Of a DNA stretch of 64,000 bases, positions 17,282-25,940 are shown one piece after another. The stretch lies in contig JAZNGG010000038.1 of NCBI GenBank assembly GCA_045576355.1, forward strand, positions 49,348 to 113,347, in the 5' to 3' direction. A program made the position numbers and the translations under genes. This stretch comes from Liminaster sp045576355 (GTDB lineage: Bacteria; Bacteroidota; Bacteroidia; Bacteroidales; UBA3663). A model generated the notes under the pieces. It was not told the origin of the DNA. It ran no database searches and saw only the letters and a program-made list of their open reading frames with translations. Every line of letters begins with the position of its first letter. The stretch's first letter is position 1.

Positions 17282-18766
17282 TTATTCATTGACCCCATAG
17301 CACTTAGCACAGAATTCTTGGTAGGCTTTATCCCATGCTTCTACGTCTTGTGGTTCAAATTGATCAAGTTGAGTAGCTTGGCTGATTAAGGTACGCATCT
17401 CATTAATGTCTTTAACTAAACCGATGGCTTTAAACTGCATCATGATATTGCCGATGGCTGTTGCTTCAGTAGGTCCTGCAAGGACTGTCGCACCAATGGC
17501 ATTGGCCGTGAATTGGTTTAATAATGCGTTTTTAGCTCCACCTCCGATGATGTGAAGCACTTCAAGCGGGAATGGGGCAACCTCTTTAAGCCATGTGAAA
17601 ACAGTCCGATAACGGAGAGCTAAAGATTCCATAATAGAACGTGCCACTTGTGCATCGTTTTCTGGTCGTGCTATGCCGTGATTGTCGCAATATTGGTCAA
17701 TGGCTGCCAACATACTGGGTGGATTAGCAAAACAAGGATCATCGGTGTTGAAGAAAGAGTGGAAAGCGGGTGCAGATAACTCCATCTCTACCAATTCCGG
17801 GTAACTATAATTCTTCCCTTGAGCAGCCCACTCTTTACGGCATTGCTCTAAGATCCACATCCCGGTGATGTTTTTAAGGAAACGAGTTGTCCCTTCGATG
17901 CCACCTTCGTTGGTAAAGTTGAGTTGGGCTGAACGGTCTGTGATAATCGGGTCTTTTACCTCGATACCCATGAGTGACCATGTGCCGGAACTGAGATAGG
18001 CAAAGTTTTCATTCTTAGCAGGGACAGCAGCTACTGCAGAACCCGTATCATGTCCGGCAATGGCAATAACCGGGATTTCATAGCTGAATGGAGTTTTGAG
18101 AATATCAGTTTTCAGATTACCAATGATTTCTCCCGGCATAACGATGGGAGGGAAAGCATTGATGTCCGCTCCTGCAGCTTCAATCAATTCGCGGTCTATT
18201 GTTTTAGTGACAGGATCCAGGAACTGAGAAGTACTTAAAATTGTGTACTCACAGACCGCTTTCCCTGTGAGGAGGTAGCTGATAAGGTCCGGAATAAACA
18301 AATAAGTCTTCGCCTGCTTCATAGGCTCAAAATTTTCTTGATGGCAAGCGAATAGCTGGAAGAGTGTGTTGAAATTCAAAAACTGAATACCAGTTTTCTT
18401 ATAAATCGTTTCTTTAGGGATAATTTTGCTATACTCTTCGATTGCATTCTCTGTATAGGGATCACGATAGGCTCGTGGTTCGCAAATCATATTCCCTTCA
18501 GCATCGATAAATGCAACATCTACACCCCATGTATCTACACCAATGGAAGAAATACGGATATCTTGTCGAGTAGCTAACTCACTAAGTCCATTTGTAATTT
18601 CATTAAATAGAGTAGTGATGCTCCAATAAAATTTACCATTTTTTTCTTCTATAGCATTAGGGAATCTGCGTACCTCTTCGGTTTCAAGAACCCCCTCGTT
18701 AAGCCGAGATAGTATCATACGGCCACTTGTAGCACCTAAGTCTATAGCTAAAACGTAGTCTTTCAT
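17282..18766 (-). CDS. rhaB: rhamnulokinase
   Basis: Phosphorylates L-rhamnulose at C1 with ATP; member of the FGGY sugar-kinase family. The N terminus LAIDLGATSGRMIL is the phosphate-1 motif, DTWGVDVAF carries the conserved sugar-site residues, and the second domain has HDTGSAVAAVPA and LHIIGGGAKN. The length of 494 residues is normal. It is the first gene of the rhaBATD operon, with a TATATTTG box at 18818-18825. No AraC-type RhaR gene lies in the window. Confidence 0.96.
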   Translation of the reverse strand: MKDYVLAIDLGATSGRMILSRLNEGVLETEEVRRFPNAIEEKNGKFYWSITTLFNEITNGLSELATRQDIRISSIGVDTWGVDVAFIDAEGNMICEPRAYRDPYTENAIEEYSKIIPKETIYKKTGIQFLNFNTLFQLFACHQENFEPMKQAKTYLFIPDLISYLLTGKAVCEYTILSTSQFLDPVTKTIDRELIEAAGADINAFPPIVMPGEIIGNLKTDILKTPFSYEIPVIAIAGHDTGSAVAAVPAKNENFAYLSSGTWSLMGIEVKDPIITDRSAQLNFTNEGGIEGTTRFLKNITGMWILEQCRKEWAAQGKNYSYPELVEMELSAPAFHSFFNTDDPCFANPPSMLAAIDQYCDNHGIARPENDAQVARSIMESLALRYRTVFTWLKEVAPFPLEVLHIIGGGAKNALLNQFTANAIGATVLAGPTEATAIGNIMMQFKAIGLVKDINEMRTLISQATQLDQFEPQDVEAWDKAYQEFCAKCYGVNE

Positions 18767-18817
18767 AGTAAATATGCTTACTTAATTAATGTGATTATGA
18801 TTATTAGTTTACTCTTG

Positions 18818-18825
18818 CAAATATA
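18818..18825 (-). promoter_or_regulatory. -7 box upstream of the rhamnose operon
   Basis: TATATTTG on the minus strand, about 50 nt before the rhaB ATG, matches TAnnTTTG. The facing promoter for the YgjP gene is at 18899-18906. Confidence 0.6.
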
Positions 18826-18898
18826 TTCGTATTTTTAATTGGATAAAAATTTATTTGTAAAAAAATTATGAAATCCTCTAAAAATCGTGAGAAAACAT

Positions 18899-18906
18899 TA
18901 TTTTTG
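18899..18906 (+). promoter_or_regulatory. -7 box upstream of the YgjP-type gene
   Basis: TATTTTTG matches TAnnTTTG and ends 49 nt before the ATG at 18956. Confidence 0.5.
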
Positions 18907-18955
18907 TCGTGATTTTTAATGAATGTATCAAAAAATACAATAAGACTCTAGAAAT

Positions 18956-19495
18956 ATGCGGGTAGGATCTTATGAAATTATAATAACTCGAAAATCGATA
19001 AAGAGTATTATTTTGAAAGTAAAGAGGGATGGATCTATTCATGTTTCTGCACCTCTATTGGTGGATGATGACAGAATACGGATGTTTGTAGAGTCTCGAT
19101 CTGAGTGGTTGAAGCAAGCACTGATTCGTGTAGAATCTGTGGCGTCTAAACAGCAATTGCCAGATTTATCACCAAAAGATAGTTTAGAAAGGTTTAGGTC
19201 TTTTCGTCTGTTACTTCTTAAAAAATTACAATATTGGGCACCACAGATGGGAGTCGATTATAGTGGTTTGCGTATTAAAGCAATGACTTCAAAGTGGGGG
19301 TCATGTAATTATAAAACTAAAGTACTTACTTTCAATTTGTATTTATTTGGTTTTTCAGAGCGTTGTATCGATTATGTCGTAGTGCATGAATTAGCACACC
19401 TTATTGAGCCCAATCATAGTCCTCGATTTTATGCTTGTGTAGAGAAGTATATTCCCGATTGGAGAGAATGCCGAAAGCAACTGAGGGGAAAGTAA
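18956..19495 (+). CDS. YgjP-type zinc metallopeptidase (DUF45/M48-like)
   Basis: A 179-residue protein of the YgjP/DUF45 family. The zinc motif is VVHELAHLIEPNHSPRF (HELAH near residue 144), and the preceding block MTSKWGSCNYKTKVLTFN is the other family hallmark. It is cytoplasmic, without signal peptide or membrane helix. The substrate is unknown. It is followed after 24 bp by trmN6 and is probably cotranscribed with it. Confidence 0.9.
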   Translation: MRVGSYEIIITRKSIKSIILKVKRDGSIHVSAPLLVDDDRIRMFVESRSEWLKQALIRVESVASKQQLPDLSPKDSLERFRSFRLLLLKKLQYWAPQMGVDYSGLRIKAMTSKWGSCNYKTKVLTFNLYLFGFSERCIDYVVVHELAHLIEPNHSPRFYACVEKYIPDWRECRKQLRGK

Positions 19496-19519
19496 TTTTT
19501 TTCTAGCTTTTTTTATTAA

Positions 19520-20335
19520 ATGATTATGAGTGAGAGTATTTTTCGTTTTAAGCAGTTTGAAATAAGACAAGAGTGCTGTGCTATGAAAGTCGGTACTGAT
19601 GGTGTCTTGTTAGGGGCATGGGCTCCATTGCAGCATGCACAAAAAATTTTGGATATTGGCTCTGGGACTGGTTTGCTATCACTTATGGCAGCTCAACGCA
19701 ATTATCATGCTACTATTGATGCTGTAGAAATTGATCTTGAAGCGGCAAATCAAGCGACACAGAATTTTATTCAATCTCCATGGAAGGATCGTTTAAGAGT
19801 CTTTTGCTGTCCGATTCAACACTTTGTTATTAAAGATGATACAAAGATTTTACCATTAAATTTGCTCGGTGTTTGTCATAATAAATACCTACATTCTGAT
19901 GCCGAGAGTAAGAACTCTCAGAGGAAGTCATTTGAAGCTTATGATTTTATTATTAGTAACCCACCGTTTTATGAAGAACAAGTATTGAGTGATGATCCTA
20001 AACGAAATATTGCTCGTAGTGCAGTGGCCTTACCGTTTTCTGTTTTATTTGAGTGTGTCGCATCCCTTATGACGACAGATGGGATGTTTGCATTGATTTA
20101 CCCGGCTCAAGCAGAGGAATCTGTCCAATTGGCCGCAGTTTTTCAAAATATGTATTGTCTGCGACGTTGTGAAGTGAAAACCGTCGGACGAAAACCCGCT
20201 AAACGAATTATGGCTTTATATGGGAGACAGATGCTTACTGATTTTATAAGAGAGACGTTATCCATTCATGGAGAAGGGGGTGTTTATAGTGAGGAATATA
20301 TATCTTTGACAAAAGATTTTTATTTGCAATTCTGA
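19520..20335 (+). CDS. trmN6: tRNA1(Val) A37 N6-methyltransferase-like protein
   Basis: A class I SAM methyltransferase of the YfiC/TrmN6 type. Motif I is LDIGSGTGLLSL and the N6-adenine catalytic motif IISNPPFYEEQ is present. The N terminus FRFKQFEIRQECCAMKVGTDGVLLGAW is characteristic. The length of 271 residues exceeds E. coli YfiC (245) because of an insert of about 30 residues before the NPPF motif. ATG codons at 19520 and 19526 are both possible starts. The precise tRNA substrate is inferred from the family. Confidence 0.88.
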   Translation: MIMSESIFRFKQFEIRQECCAMKVGTDGVLLGAWAPLQHAQKILDIGSGTGLLSLMAAQRNYHATIDAVEIDLEAANQATQNFIQSPWKDRLRVFCCPIQHFVIKDDTKILPLNLLGVCHNKYLHSDAESKNSQRKSFEAYDFIISNPPFYEEQVLSDDPKRNIARSAVALPFSVLFECVASLMTTDGMFALIYPAQAEESVQLAAVFQNMYCLRRCEVKTVGRKPAKRIMALYGRQMLTDFIRETLSIHGEGGVYSEEYISLTKDFYLQF

Positions 20336-20476
20336 AGCTTAATATTTTTTATGGGTGTTGTATTTTTTTGCAAAACAAGCCAAAGTTATATCACAATTTT
20401 AATGTTTACAATAGTTACTCATATTAAATAATCTTAAACGATATTTCATTATACATCTTGCTTTCTTGTTTTAATA

Positions 20477-20520
20477 TGCGCGAATGTCTTCTGGAATTTG
20501 CGCGAAGACTTTCTCTCCTC
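20477..20520. repeat. two copies of TGCGCGAA spaced 22 nt
   Basis: TGCGCGAA occurs at 20477-20484 and 20499-20506, exactly 22 nt apart. The intergenic gap (20336-20809) otherwise holds the htpG terminator and no credible gene. The spacing equals that of the larger arrays elsewhere in the window. Confidence 0.4.
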
Positions 20521-20663
20521 ATTTGTAAGGGGAAATAGAAAAAATGTGCATGGAATAAATGAATGTTCTTTTCTCTGTATTTGTGGGGCAGCGGATATTT
20601 ATTGTTGGCAGATTCTGTAAATCAAGAATAAAGTGCTTGCTGATGACATTATTGCATAACTTT

Positions 20664-20696
20664 AAGAGGGTGCCTCGTTTTTTGAGACACCCTCTT
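20664..20696 (-). terminator. htpG terminator hairpin
   Basis: AAGAGGGTGCCTC (20664-20676) pairs with GAGACACCCTCTT (20684-20696), 12 of 13 positions, around a T/A loop. It lies 114 bp beyond the htpG stop. Confidence 0.6.
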
Positions 20697-20809
20697 GATT
20701 TCAATATAAAAGTATTATTTCAATGTCTGTTTTATATTAGCCTAGTTAATGATATCTATCTTTGACAATTTGCGCATTCAATAACGAAGACTAATATACG
20801 CATCTTTTT

Positions 20810-22894
20810 TTAGCCTAACATTTGCTCACTGCGTTTGATGAATTGTGCAAGTGCTTCACCTTTAAGCAATCCGCTTTCGAGTAGGGCAAGGTCAACAAGT
20901 TGACGAAGCCTTGTTTCGCCTGCTGCATATTTAGAGATGGTTTCACTTTCTTTAGCTTTTAAGTCATCTACGTCGTGGCGCAGTTCGTTGAGCAATTTGT
21001 CTTTTTCTTCTGGGAACTCTCCGGCTTTTGCTTTATACTTCTCGTCTTCAAGGGGTGAAATTTGAGCTTGTTTGTTGGAGATTTCTTCTGCCCCGGGAGA
21101 AAGAGTTGAGCTTAGAGAATTCTGTGCATCATCAAGAACTTTTTTAACTGCCGGATGTGCTGTATTGATTACCAAAGCATAGTTGTCAGGCATTTCACCA
21201 TAGAAATTCATCATGCCGCCTTGCATAGCGCTCATCTCTTTCATGCGTCGCATCCATTCGTTTTGAGTTACTTGCACAGCATTATCTGTTTCTGTCAATT
21301 TCTCAAACTGAATATTCCACTCAGCAGGCTTTGCATTAGGTTTGTCCGATGGGATAATAGCAGGGATTTGGCTCTTAAACAATGTTGTATATTGACGCTT
21401 TTCATCTTCTGTAAGAGCTGCATCAGTATTGGCATCCTTTTTAATAAGATTGGTAATAGTGTCAGCATCTACTCGGGTAAAATGACATTTTTCCTGTTTT
21501 TGCTCTTGCTGATTCATAAAAGGAGTGTCAAGTTGACCATCCATTAACAATACATCGTAGCCCTTCTTTTTAGCACCCTGAATGTATCCGTATTGCTCTT
21601 CTTTATTGGTGGCATAAAGATAGACTAAAGTGCCGTCTTTATCGGTCTGATTCCCTTCTGTCAGTTTGCGGTACTCTTCGAGAGTGTAATAAAAATCATC
21701 GATATTTTTGACAAGAGCGAAGGAGGTAGCTTTATCATAAAACTTCTCATCACTCAACATGCCATACTCAATAAAGATTTTTAAATCATCCCATTTTTCT
21801 TCATAACTCTTTCGGTCTTCGTTAAAGATTTCTGCAAGTCTGTCAGCTACCTTACGGGTGATGTAACCGGAGATTTTCTTAACGTTTTGGTCGCTTTGGA
21901 GGTAACTGCGTGAGACGTTAAGCGGAATGTCCGGAGAGTCAATGACTCCATGGAGTAGCATCATAAATTCGGGAACAATGCCTTCTACCTGATCTGTAAC
22001 AAATACTTGATTGCAATATAACTGAATCTTGTTGCGCTGGAAGTCGTTGTTTACAATTTTGGGGAAGTAGAGGACTCCGGTTAGATTAAATGGGTAATCT
22101 ACGTTCAGATGAATCCAGAATAATGGGTCCGGAGCCATCGGATAGAGATCATGATAAAATTTGAGATAGTCCTCATCTTTGAGTTCAGAAGGAGATTTTG
22201 TCCAAAGCGGAGTAGTTTCATTGATTTGGTTGTCTTCTTCTGTTTCTACCTCTTTGCCATCTTTCCATGTCGTTTTCTTACCGAAGATAACTGGGATGGG
22301 CAAATATTTGCAATACTTTTTGAGTAATGTTTCGACCTTGTTTTTATCAGTTAAGTCAGCTTTGTTATCATCGTCCAAATAGAGTATGATATCTGTACCA
22401 CGTTCTGCCTTGTCGCAGTCTTCCATATTAAACTCCGGAGTACCTTCGCAACTCCACTCTGTGGCCGGTGCATCAGTGTAACTCTTAGAGCGGATAACTA
22501 CTTTCTTGGATACCATGAATGCAGAGTAGAAGCCAAGGCCGAAGTGACCGATTATTGATGTAGCATCATTTTTATATTTCTCAAGAAAGTCGGTCGCACC
22601 ACTGAATGCAATTTGGTTGATATAACGATCAATCTCTTCTGCAGTCATACCGATACCGTTATCACTAACAGTAAGAGTGCCTGCTGCAGAATCGATAGAA
22701 ACCCTTACTTTCAGATCATCAGTAGCACCCTGATATTCTCCGGCGCGAGCAAGAGTTTTAAGTTTTTGTGTCGCATCGACAGCATTACTCACTAATTCTC
22801 TTATGAAAATTTCATGATCACTGTAAAGAAATTTTTTTATAACGGGGAAAATATTTTCACTCGTTACATTGATTTTTCCATTAGTAGTTGCCAT
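20810..22894 (-). CDS. htpG: molecular chaperone HtpG (Hsp90)
   Basis: The bacterial Hsp90, an ATP-driven homodimeric chaperone. The GHKL ATPase domain shows IRELVSNAVDATQKL (ATP-site Asn), SDNGIGMTAEEI and GHFGLGFYSAFMV; the middle domain contains LYFPKI and DIPLNVSRSYLQSD, with the catalytic arginine region. The length of 694 residues is longer than E. coli HtpG (624), owing to acidic inserts in the C-terminal half, as in other Bacteroidetes. It is a single gene with its own terminator at 20664-20696. Confidence 0.97.
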   Translation of the reverse strand: MATTNGKINVTSENIFPVIKKFLYSDHEIFIRELVSNAVDATQKLKTLARAGEYQGATDDLKVRVSIDSAAGTLTVSDNGIGMTAEEIDRYINQIAFSGATDFLEKYKNDATSIIGHFGLGFYSAFMVSKKVVIRSKSYTDAPATEWSCEGTPEFNMEDCDKAERGTDIILYLDDDNKADLTDKNKVETLLKKYCKYLPIPVIFGKKTTWKDGKEVETEEDNQINETTPLWTKSPSELKDEDYLKFYHDLYPMAPDPLFWIHLNVDYPFNLTGVLYFPKIVNNDFQRNKIQLYCNQVFVTDQVEGIVPEFMMLLHGVIDSPDIPLNVSRSYLQSDQNVKKISGYITRKVADRLAEIFNEDRKSYEEKWDDLKIFIEYGMLSDEKFYDKATSFALVKNIDDFYYTLEEYRKLTEGNQTDKDGTLVYLYATNKEEQYGYIQGAKKKGYDVLLMDGQLDTPFMNQQEQKQEKCHFTRVDADTITNLIKKDANTDAALTEDEKRQYTTLFKSQIPAIIPSDKPNAKPAEWNIQFEKLTETDNAVQVTQNEWMRRMKEMSAMQGGMMNFYGEMPDNYALVINTAHPAVKKVLDDAQNSLSSTLSPGAEEISNKQAQISPLEDEKYKAKAGEFPEEKDKLLNELRHDVDDLKAKESETISKYAAGETRLRQLVDLALLESGLLKGEALAQFIKRSEQMLG

Positions 22895-23061
22895 ATAGTA
22901 ATAATTTATTATGTGTAAGTTTCTATTGTTTCAATATGTCAAACGCAAGGTTAATTGAATTTGTTGAAATTATTATCCTTGCATAAATCGATAATTAGAC
23001 CTACAAAACTTATGCCAAAGCAGTCTTGTATGTCAAAATGTCAACAATAAATTTGGGGTTG

Positions 23062-24564
23062 TTATATCTTTTTCTTATTGTTTTTTGTTTTTCCAAAAGA
23101 AGAGATATATAGGCCTAAGGCAGTTAGTCCGGCATTAAGAAGTAAAAGTTCATACCCCATGTGATAGCCAAACCATTTTTCAGTGTGATTGCTAATATAA
23201 AGACAGAGAATGGGGGCAGAAATACATATGCCAGGAATCCATTTGTCATTTGCTTTTATTGGGGTATAGAGGCCAAACAAATATAGTCCAAGCAATGGTC
23301 CATAAGTATAGCTTGCCAGGATGTAAACTGCATCAATAACACTGCCTGTGCCGATTTTTCCGAAAAGATAGATTAGGCATCCCATGATGCAACAGCAAAC
23401 AATGTGCACCATAAAACGACTACGAGATTTTATGTCTGCTTTTCCTAATAAGTCGATGGAGACCGATGTCGTCAATGCTGTTATTGCACTGCCTGCAGAT
23501 GAAAAAGCAGCCGAAATTAATCCGATGGTGAATAGTATGCCACAAATGGGAGGGAGGTAGTGTGCAGATGTTATGGGGTTGGTTTGGGTGGCAAGCGTAG
23601 GGAATAATTCATCGGGCTTGATCCCATTAAATAATTGATTGTTTTCCGGATCGAAAAGCCCAACTTGGGCTGCATATCCATAAAGCAGGACTCCTAAAGC
23701 GAGAAATAATAAGTTTACAGGCAGGAAGCTTATACCATAACTTAATACATTTTTACGTGCTTCTTTGAGATTCTTACAAGATAAATTTTTCTGCATCATG
23801 TCCTGGTCCAGACCCGTCATGGCGATCGTCGTAAACATACCTGCCAAAAATTGTTTCCAAAAATATTGTTTGTCGTTAATGTCATCAAAATACCAAATCT
23901 TTGACATTGGGCTATCTGAGATATACATTGAAATATCAGTAATAGAGTTGAATCCCATCTCATGACCTATGTACATTATGCACGATATGACAGCCCCGAT
24001 CAGAGCAAAGGTTTGTAGCATATCTACCCATACAAGCGTTTTAACACCACCCCGTGCAGTATAAAGCCATACGATTATCATAGTAAATAAAACGTTGAGC
24101 CCAAAAGGAATATTCAGACTATCAAATAGTATAACTTGCAATACGATAGCTGTCAAATACATTCGAACGCCACAACCTAAAAATTTTGAAATGAGGAAAA
24201 AAATAGACCCTGTTTTGTAGCATCTGACTCCAAATCGTTCTTTTAAATATCCATAGATGCTGGCCAATTCAATCCTATAATAAAGAGGGAGCAAAACATA
24301 GGCGATGAAGACATAACCCATCACAAAACCTAAAACCATCTGTAAATATCCGAATGCCGAATTGCTTACCATGCCGGGGACTGAAATAAATGTGACACCG
24401 GATATGGATGTGCCAATCATTCCGATGGCTACTATATACCAGGGAGATTGTTTTCCCCCTAGAAAGTAGGTGCGGTTATCGGTTTTTCGTCCGGTGAAAT
24501 AGCTGATCGTAAAAATGATGGTAAAATATATGGCAATGATCGAAAGGATAAGATATGCTTGCAT
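23062..24564 (-). CDS. sodium:solute symporter (SSS family)
   Basis: An inner-membrane transporter of 500 residues with about 13 hydrophobic helices. The N-terminal half has FTGRKTDNRTYFLGG and GMIGTSISGVTFISVPG, typical of the SSS family, and MTGLDQDMMQKNLSCKNLKEARKN is the diagnostic loop (SGLT/PutP fold). The C-terminal tail is lysine-rich. The substrate cannot be read from sequence; no catabolic genes adjoin it. Its own promoter box lies at 24598-24605. Confidence 0.9.
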   Translation of the reverse strand: MQAYLILSIIAIYFTIIFTISYFTGRKTDNRTYFLGGKQSPWYIVAIGMIGTSISGVTFISVPGMVSNSAFGYLQMVLGFVMGYVFIAYVLLPLYYRIELASIYGYLKERFGVRCYKTGSIFFLISKFLGCGVRMYLTAIVLQVILFDSLNIPFGLNVLFTMIIVWLYTARGGVKTLVWVDMLQTFALIGAVISCIMYIGHEMGFNSITDISMYISDSPMSKIWYFDDINDKQYFWKQFLAGMFTTIAMTGLDQDMMQKNLSCKNLKEARKNVLSYGISFLPVNLLFLALGVLLYGYAAQVGLFDPENNQLFNGIKPDELFPTLATQTNPITSAHYLPPICGILFTIGLISAAFSSAGSAITALTTSVSIDLLGKADIKSRSRFMVHIVCCCIMGCLIYLFGKIGTGSVIDAVYILASYTYGPLLGLYLFGLYTPIKANDKWIPGICISAPILCLYISNHTEKWFGYHMGYELLLLNAGLTALGLYISSFGKTKNNKKKI

Positions 24565-24597
24565 AATAAATGATAAGGATATATTTTAAGATTGTTG

Positions 24598-24605
24598 CAA
24601 AGTTA
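24598..24605 (-). promoter_or_regulatory. -7 box upstream of the SSS symporter
   Basis: TAACTTTG on the minus strand, 33 nt before the ATG, matches TAnnTTTG. Confidence 0.6.
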
Positions 24606-24806
24606 TAATATTATTTTCTTTGTTCAAAACAAACGAGCTATATTTCTGTGAGAAAATGTATGTCGGGATAGTTCGGATGCAACAATGTGTTTTAAGAAAG
24701 TATAATTGATAAATAGTTTTTAGCATGAACAGATAATTATTTGAGAGTTTTATTCTTGTCTGTCAAAAATAATATAAATAAAAGTTGCAGAAAAGAAAGA
24801 AAGATG

Positions 24807-24814
24807 TATCTTTG
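24807..24814 (+). promoter_or_regulatory. -7 box upstream of the L,D-transpeptidase; fixes the start
   Basis: TATCTTTG matches TAnnTTTG. Transcription would begin near 24820, so the start at 24848 is favoured over codons farther upstream. Confidence 0.6.
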
Positions 24815-24847
24815 CAGTCAATAATTTCTATATTTGTTTTTTGTGCT

Positions 24848-25432
24848 ATGTGTTATATTTCTTTTAGGAAATTAATATCTGTTATTTCATGTTTGTTGGC
24901 AGTTGTATCCACGACTGAAATAAGACTTTTGGCACAAGAATGCCCTCATGAAGTCTGGTCTCGATTTGAGGAGACTGCTAAAGAGAAGGGCGGGTTAATT
25001 TTTGTAGATAAGCAAAGGATGACACTCACTTTGTTTGACTCTTCAGGGGTGGTTCGGTTTGAGGAAAAAATCGCTTGTGGGAAGAATTATGGGACCAAAC
25101 AAAAAAGTGGAGATATGCGTACCCCCGAAGGTCTGTTTGCAGTGCAACAGATACAAAAAAGCCATACTTGGGTCCATGACTTTAATGATGGTAAAGGGGT
25201 GATTGAAGGTGCTTATGGACCGTGGTTTATCCGACTGAAAACACCATTTAATGGCATAGGCATCCATGGTACACATGCGCCGGAGAGTATCGGAAGCAGA
25301 GCCACAGAAGGTTGCATTAGGTTGCAAAACGACAATCTACGCCGATTGCAGCCGCTTGTTTCTATAGGGATGCCTGTATATATAGCTCCGGGTAAGAAAG
25401 ACACGATGGTTAATTCAAAATTAAATAATTAA
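24848..25432 (+). CDS. L,D-transpeptidase (YkuD family), exported
   Basis: A periplasmic enzyme of 194 residues of the YkuD fold, which forms L,D cross-links in peptidoglycan or attaches proteins to it. The catalytic block has HGTHAPESIG and ATEGCIRLQN, with Cys near residue 156. The ATG at 24848 gives MCYISFRKLISVISCLLAV, a good signal peptide, and fits the promoter at 24807. An upstream in-frame codon (24785) would precede the transcript. The next gene, a lipoprotein, begins 15 bp downstream. Confidence 0.9.
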   Translation: MCYISFRKLISVISCLLAVVSTTEIRLLAQECPHEVWSRFEETAKEKGGLIFVDKQRMTLTLFDSSGVVRFEEKIACGKNYGTKQKSGDMRTPEGLFAVQQIQKSHTWVHDFNDGKGVIEGAYGPWFIRLKTPFNGIGIHGTHAPESIGSRATEGCIRLQNDNLRRLQPLVSIGMPVYIAPGKKDTMVNSKLNN

Positions 25433-25447
25433 TACTATTTGACAGTT

Positions 25448-25864
25448 ATGAAAACAAACAGAATGTTTCATTGGCTTGGCCTTTTTTCTTTAGTTTTAAG
25501 TCTGTTTTTTACATCATGTTCCTCCGATGAAGAAGAACTACAAGAAGAGATCAATCTCACTTATTTGATCGGATGTTGGGAAAATGATGATAACGGAGAA
25601 TGCTGGGAATATAAAAGTGATCAGAAGGGTGTCTATTGGGATCCTGCAGAATCCACTTATGAAGAGGCTTCCAAAGGGTCAGGCCTATTTTCTTGGTATG
25701 TCGATGAAACCGGTCTGATGCATATTTTCTACATGGAGACAACATCTGATTTCTCCGATCCTGATCCGGATGCTCCTTACATTATTGAGGAACTTACCAC
25801 ATCGCATATGACCTATAAAACGTCTGCCGGAGCGCGTGTTGGGCTGACAAAGTTTTATCGCTGA
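25448..25864 (+). CDS. small lipoprotein, hypothetical
   Basis: A protein of 138 residues with a lipoprotein signal: a hydrophobic stretch followed by the lipobox FTSC and then SSDEEEL, an acidic run that in Bacteroidota favours surface export. The mature part (about 115 residues) contains several Trp, Tyr and Gly residues (LIGCWENDDNGECWEY) and looks like a small beta-rich lipocalin-type domain. The fold is a guess; no family name is assigned. It probably shares the L,D-transpeptidase transcript. The ATG at 25448 is preferred over an upstream TTG. Confidence 0.7.
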   Translation: MKTNRMFHWLGLFSLVLSLFFTSCSSDEEELQEEINLTYLIGCWENDDNGECWEYKSDQKGVYWDPAESTYEEASKGSGLFSWYVDETGLMHIFYMETTSDFSDPDPDAPYIIEELTTSHMTYKTSAGARVGLTKFYR

Positions 25865-25940
25865 TTTTTCTTTGAAGGTCCTGCATAACGCTTTATATAT
25901 CATATTCTTTTTGTTTTATTTATAAAAAAATGTTCTTCCG

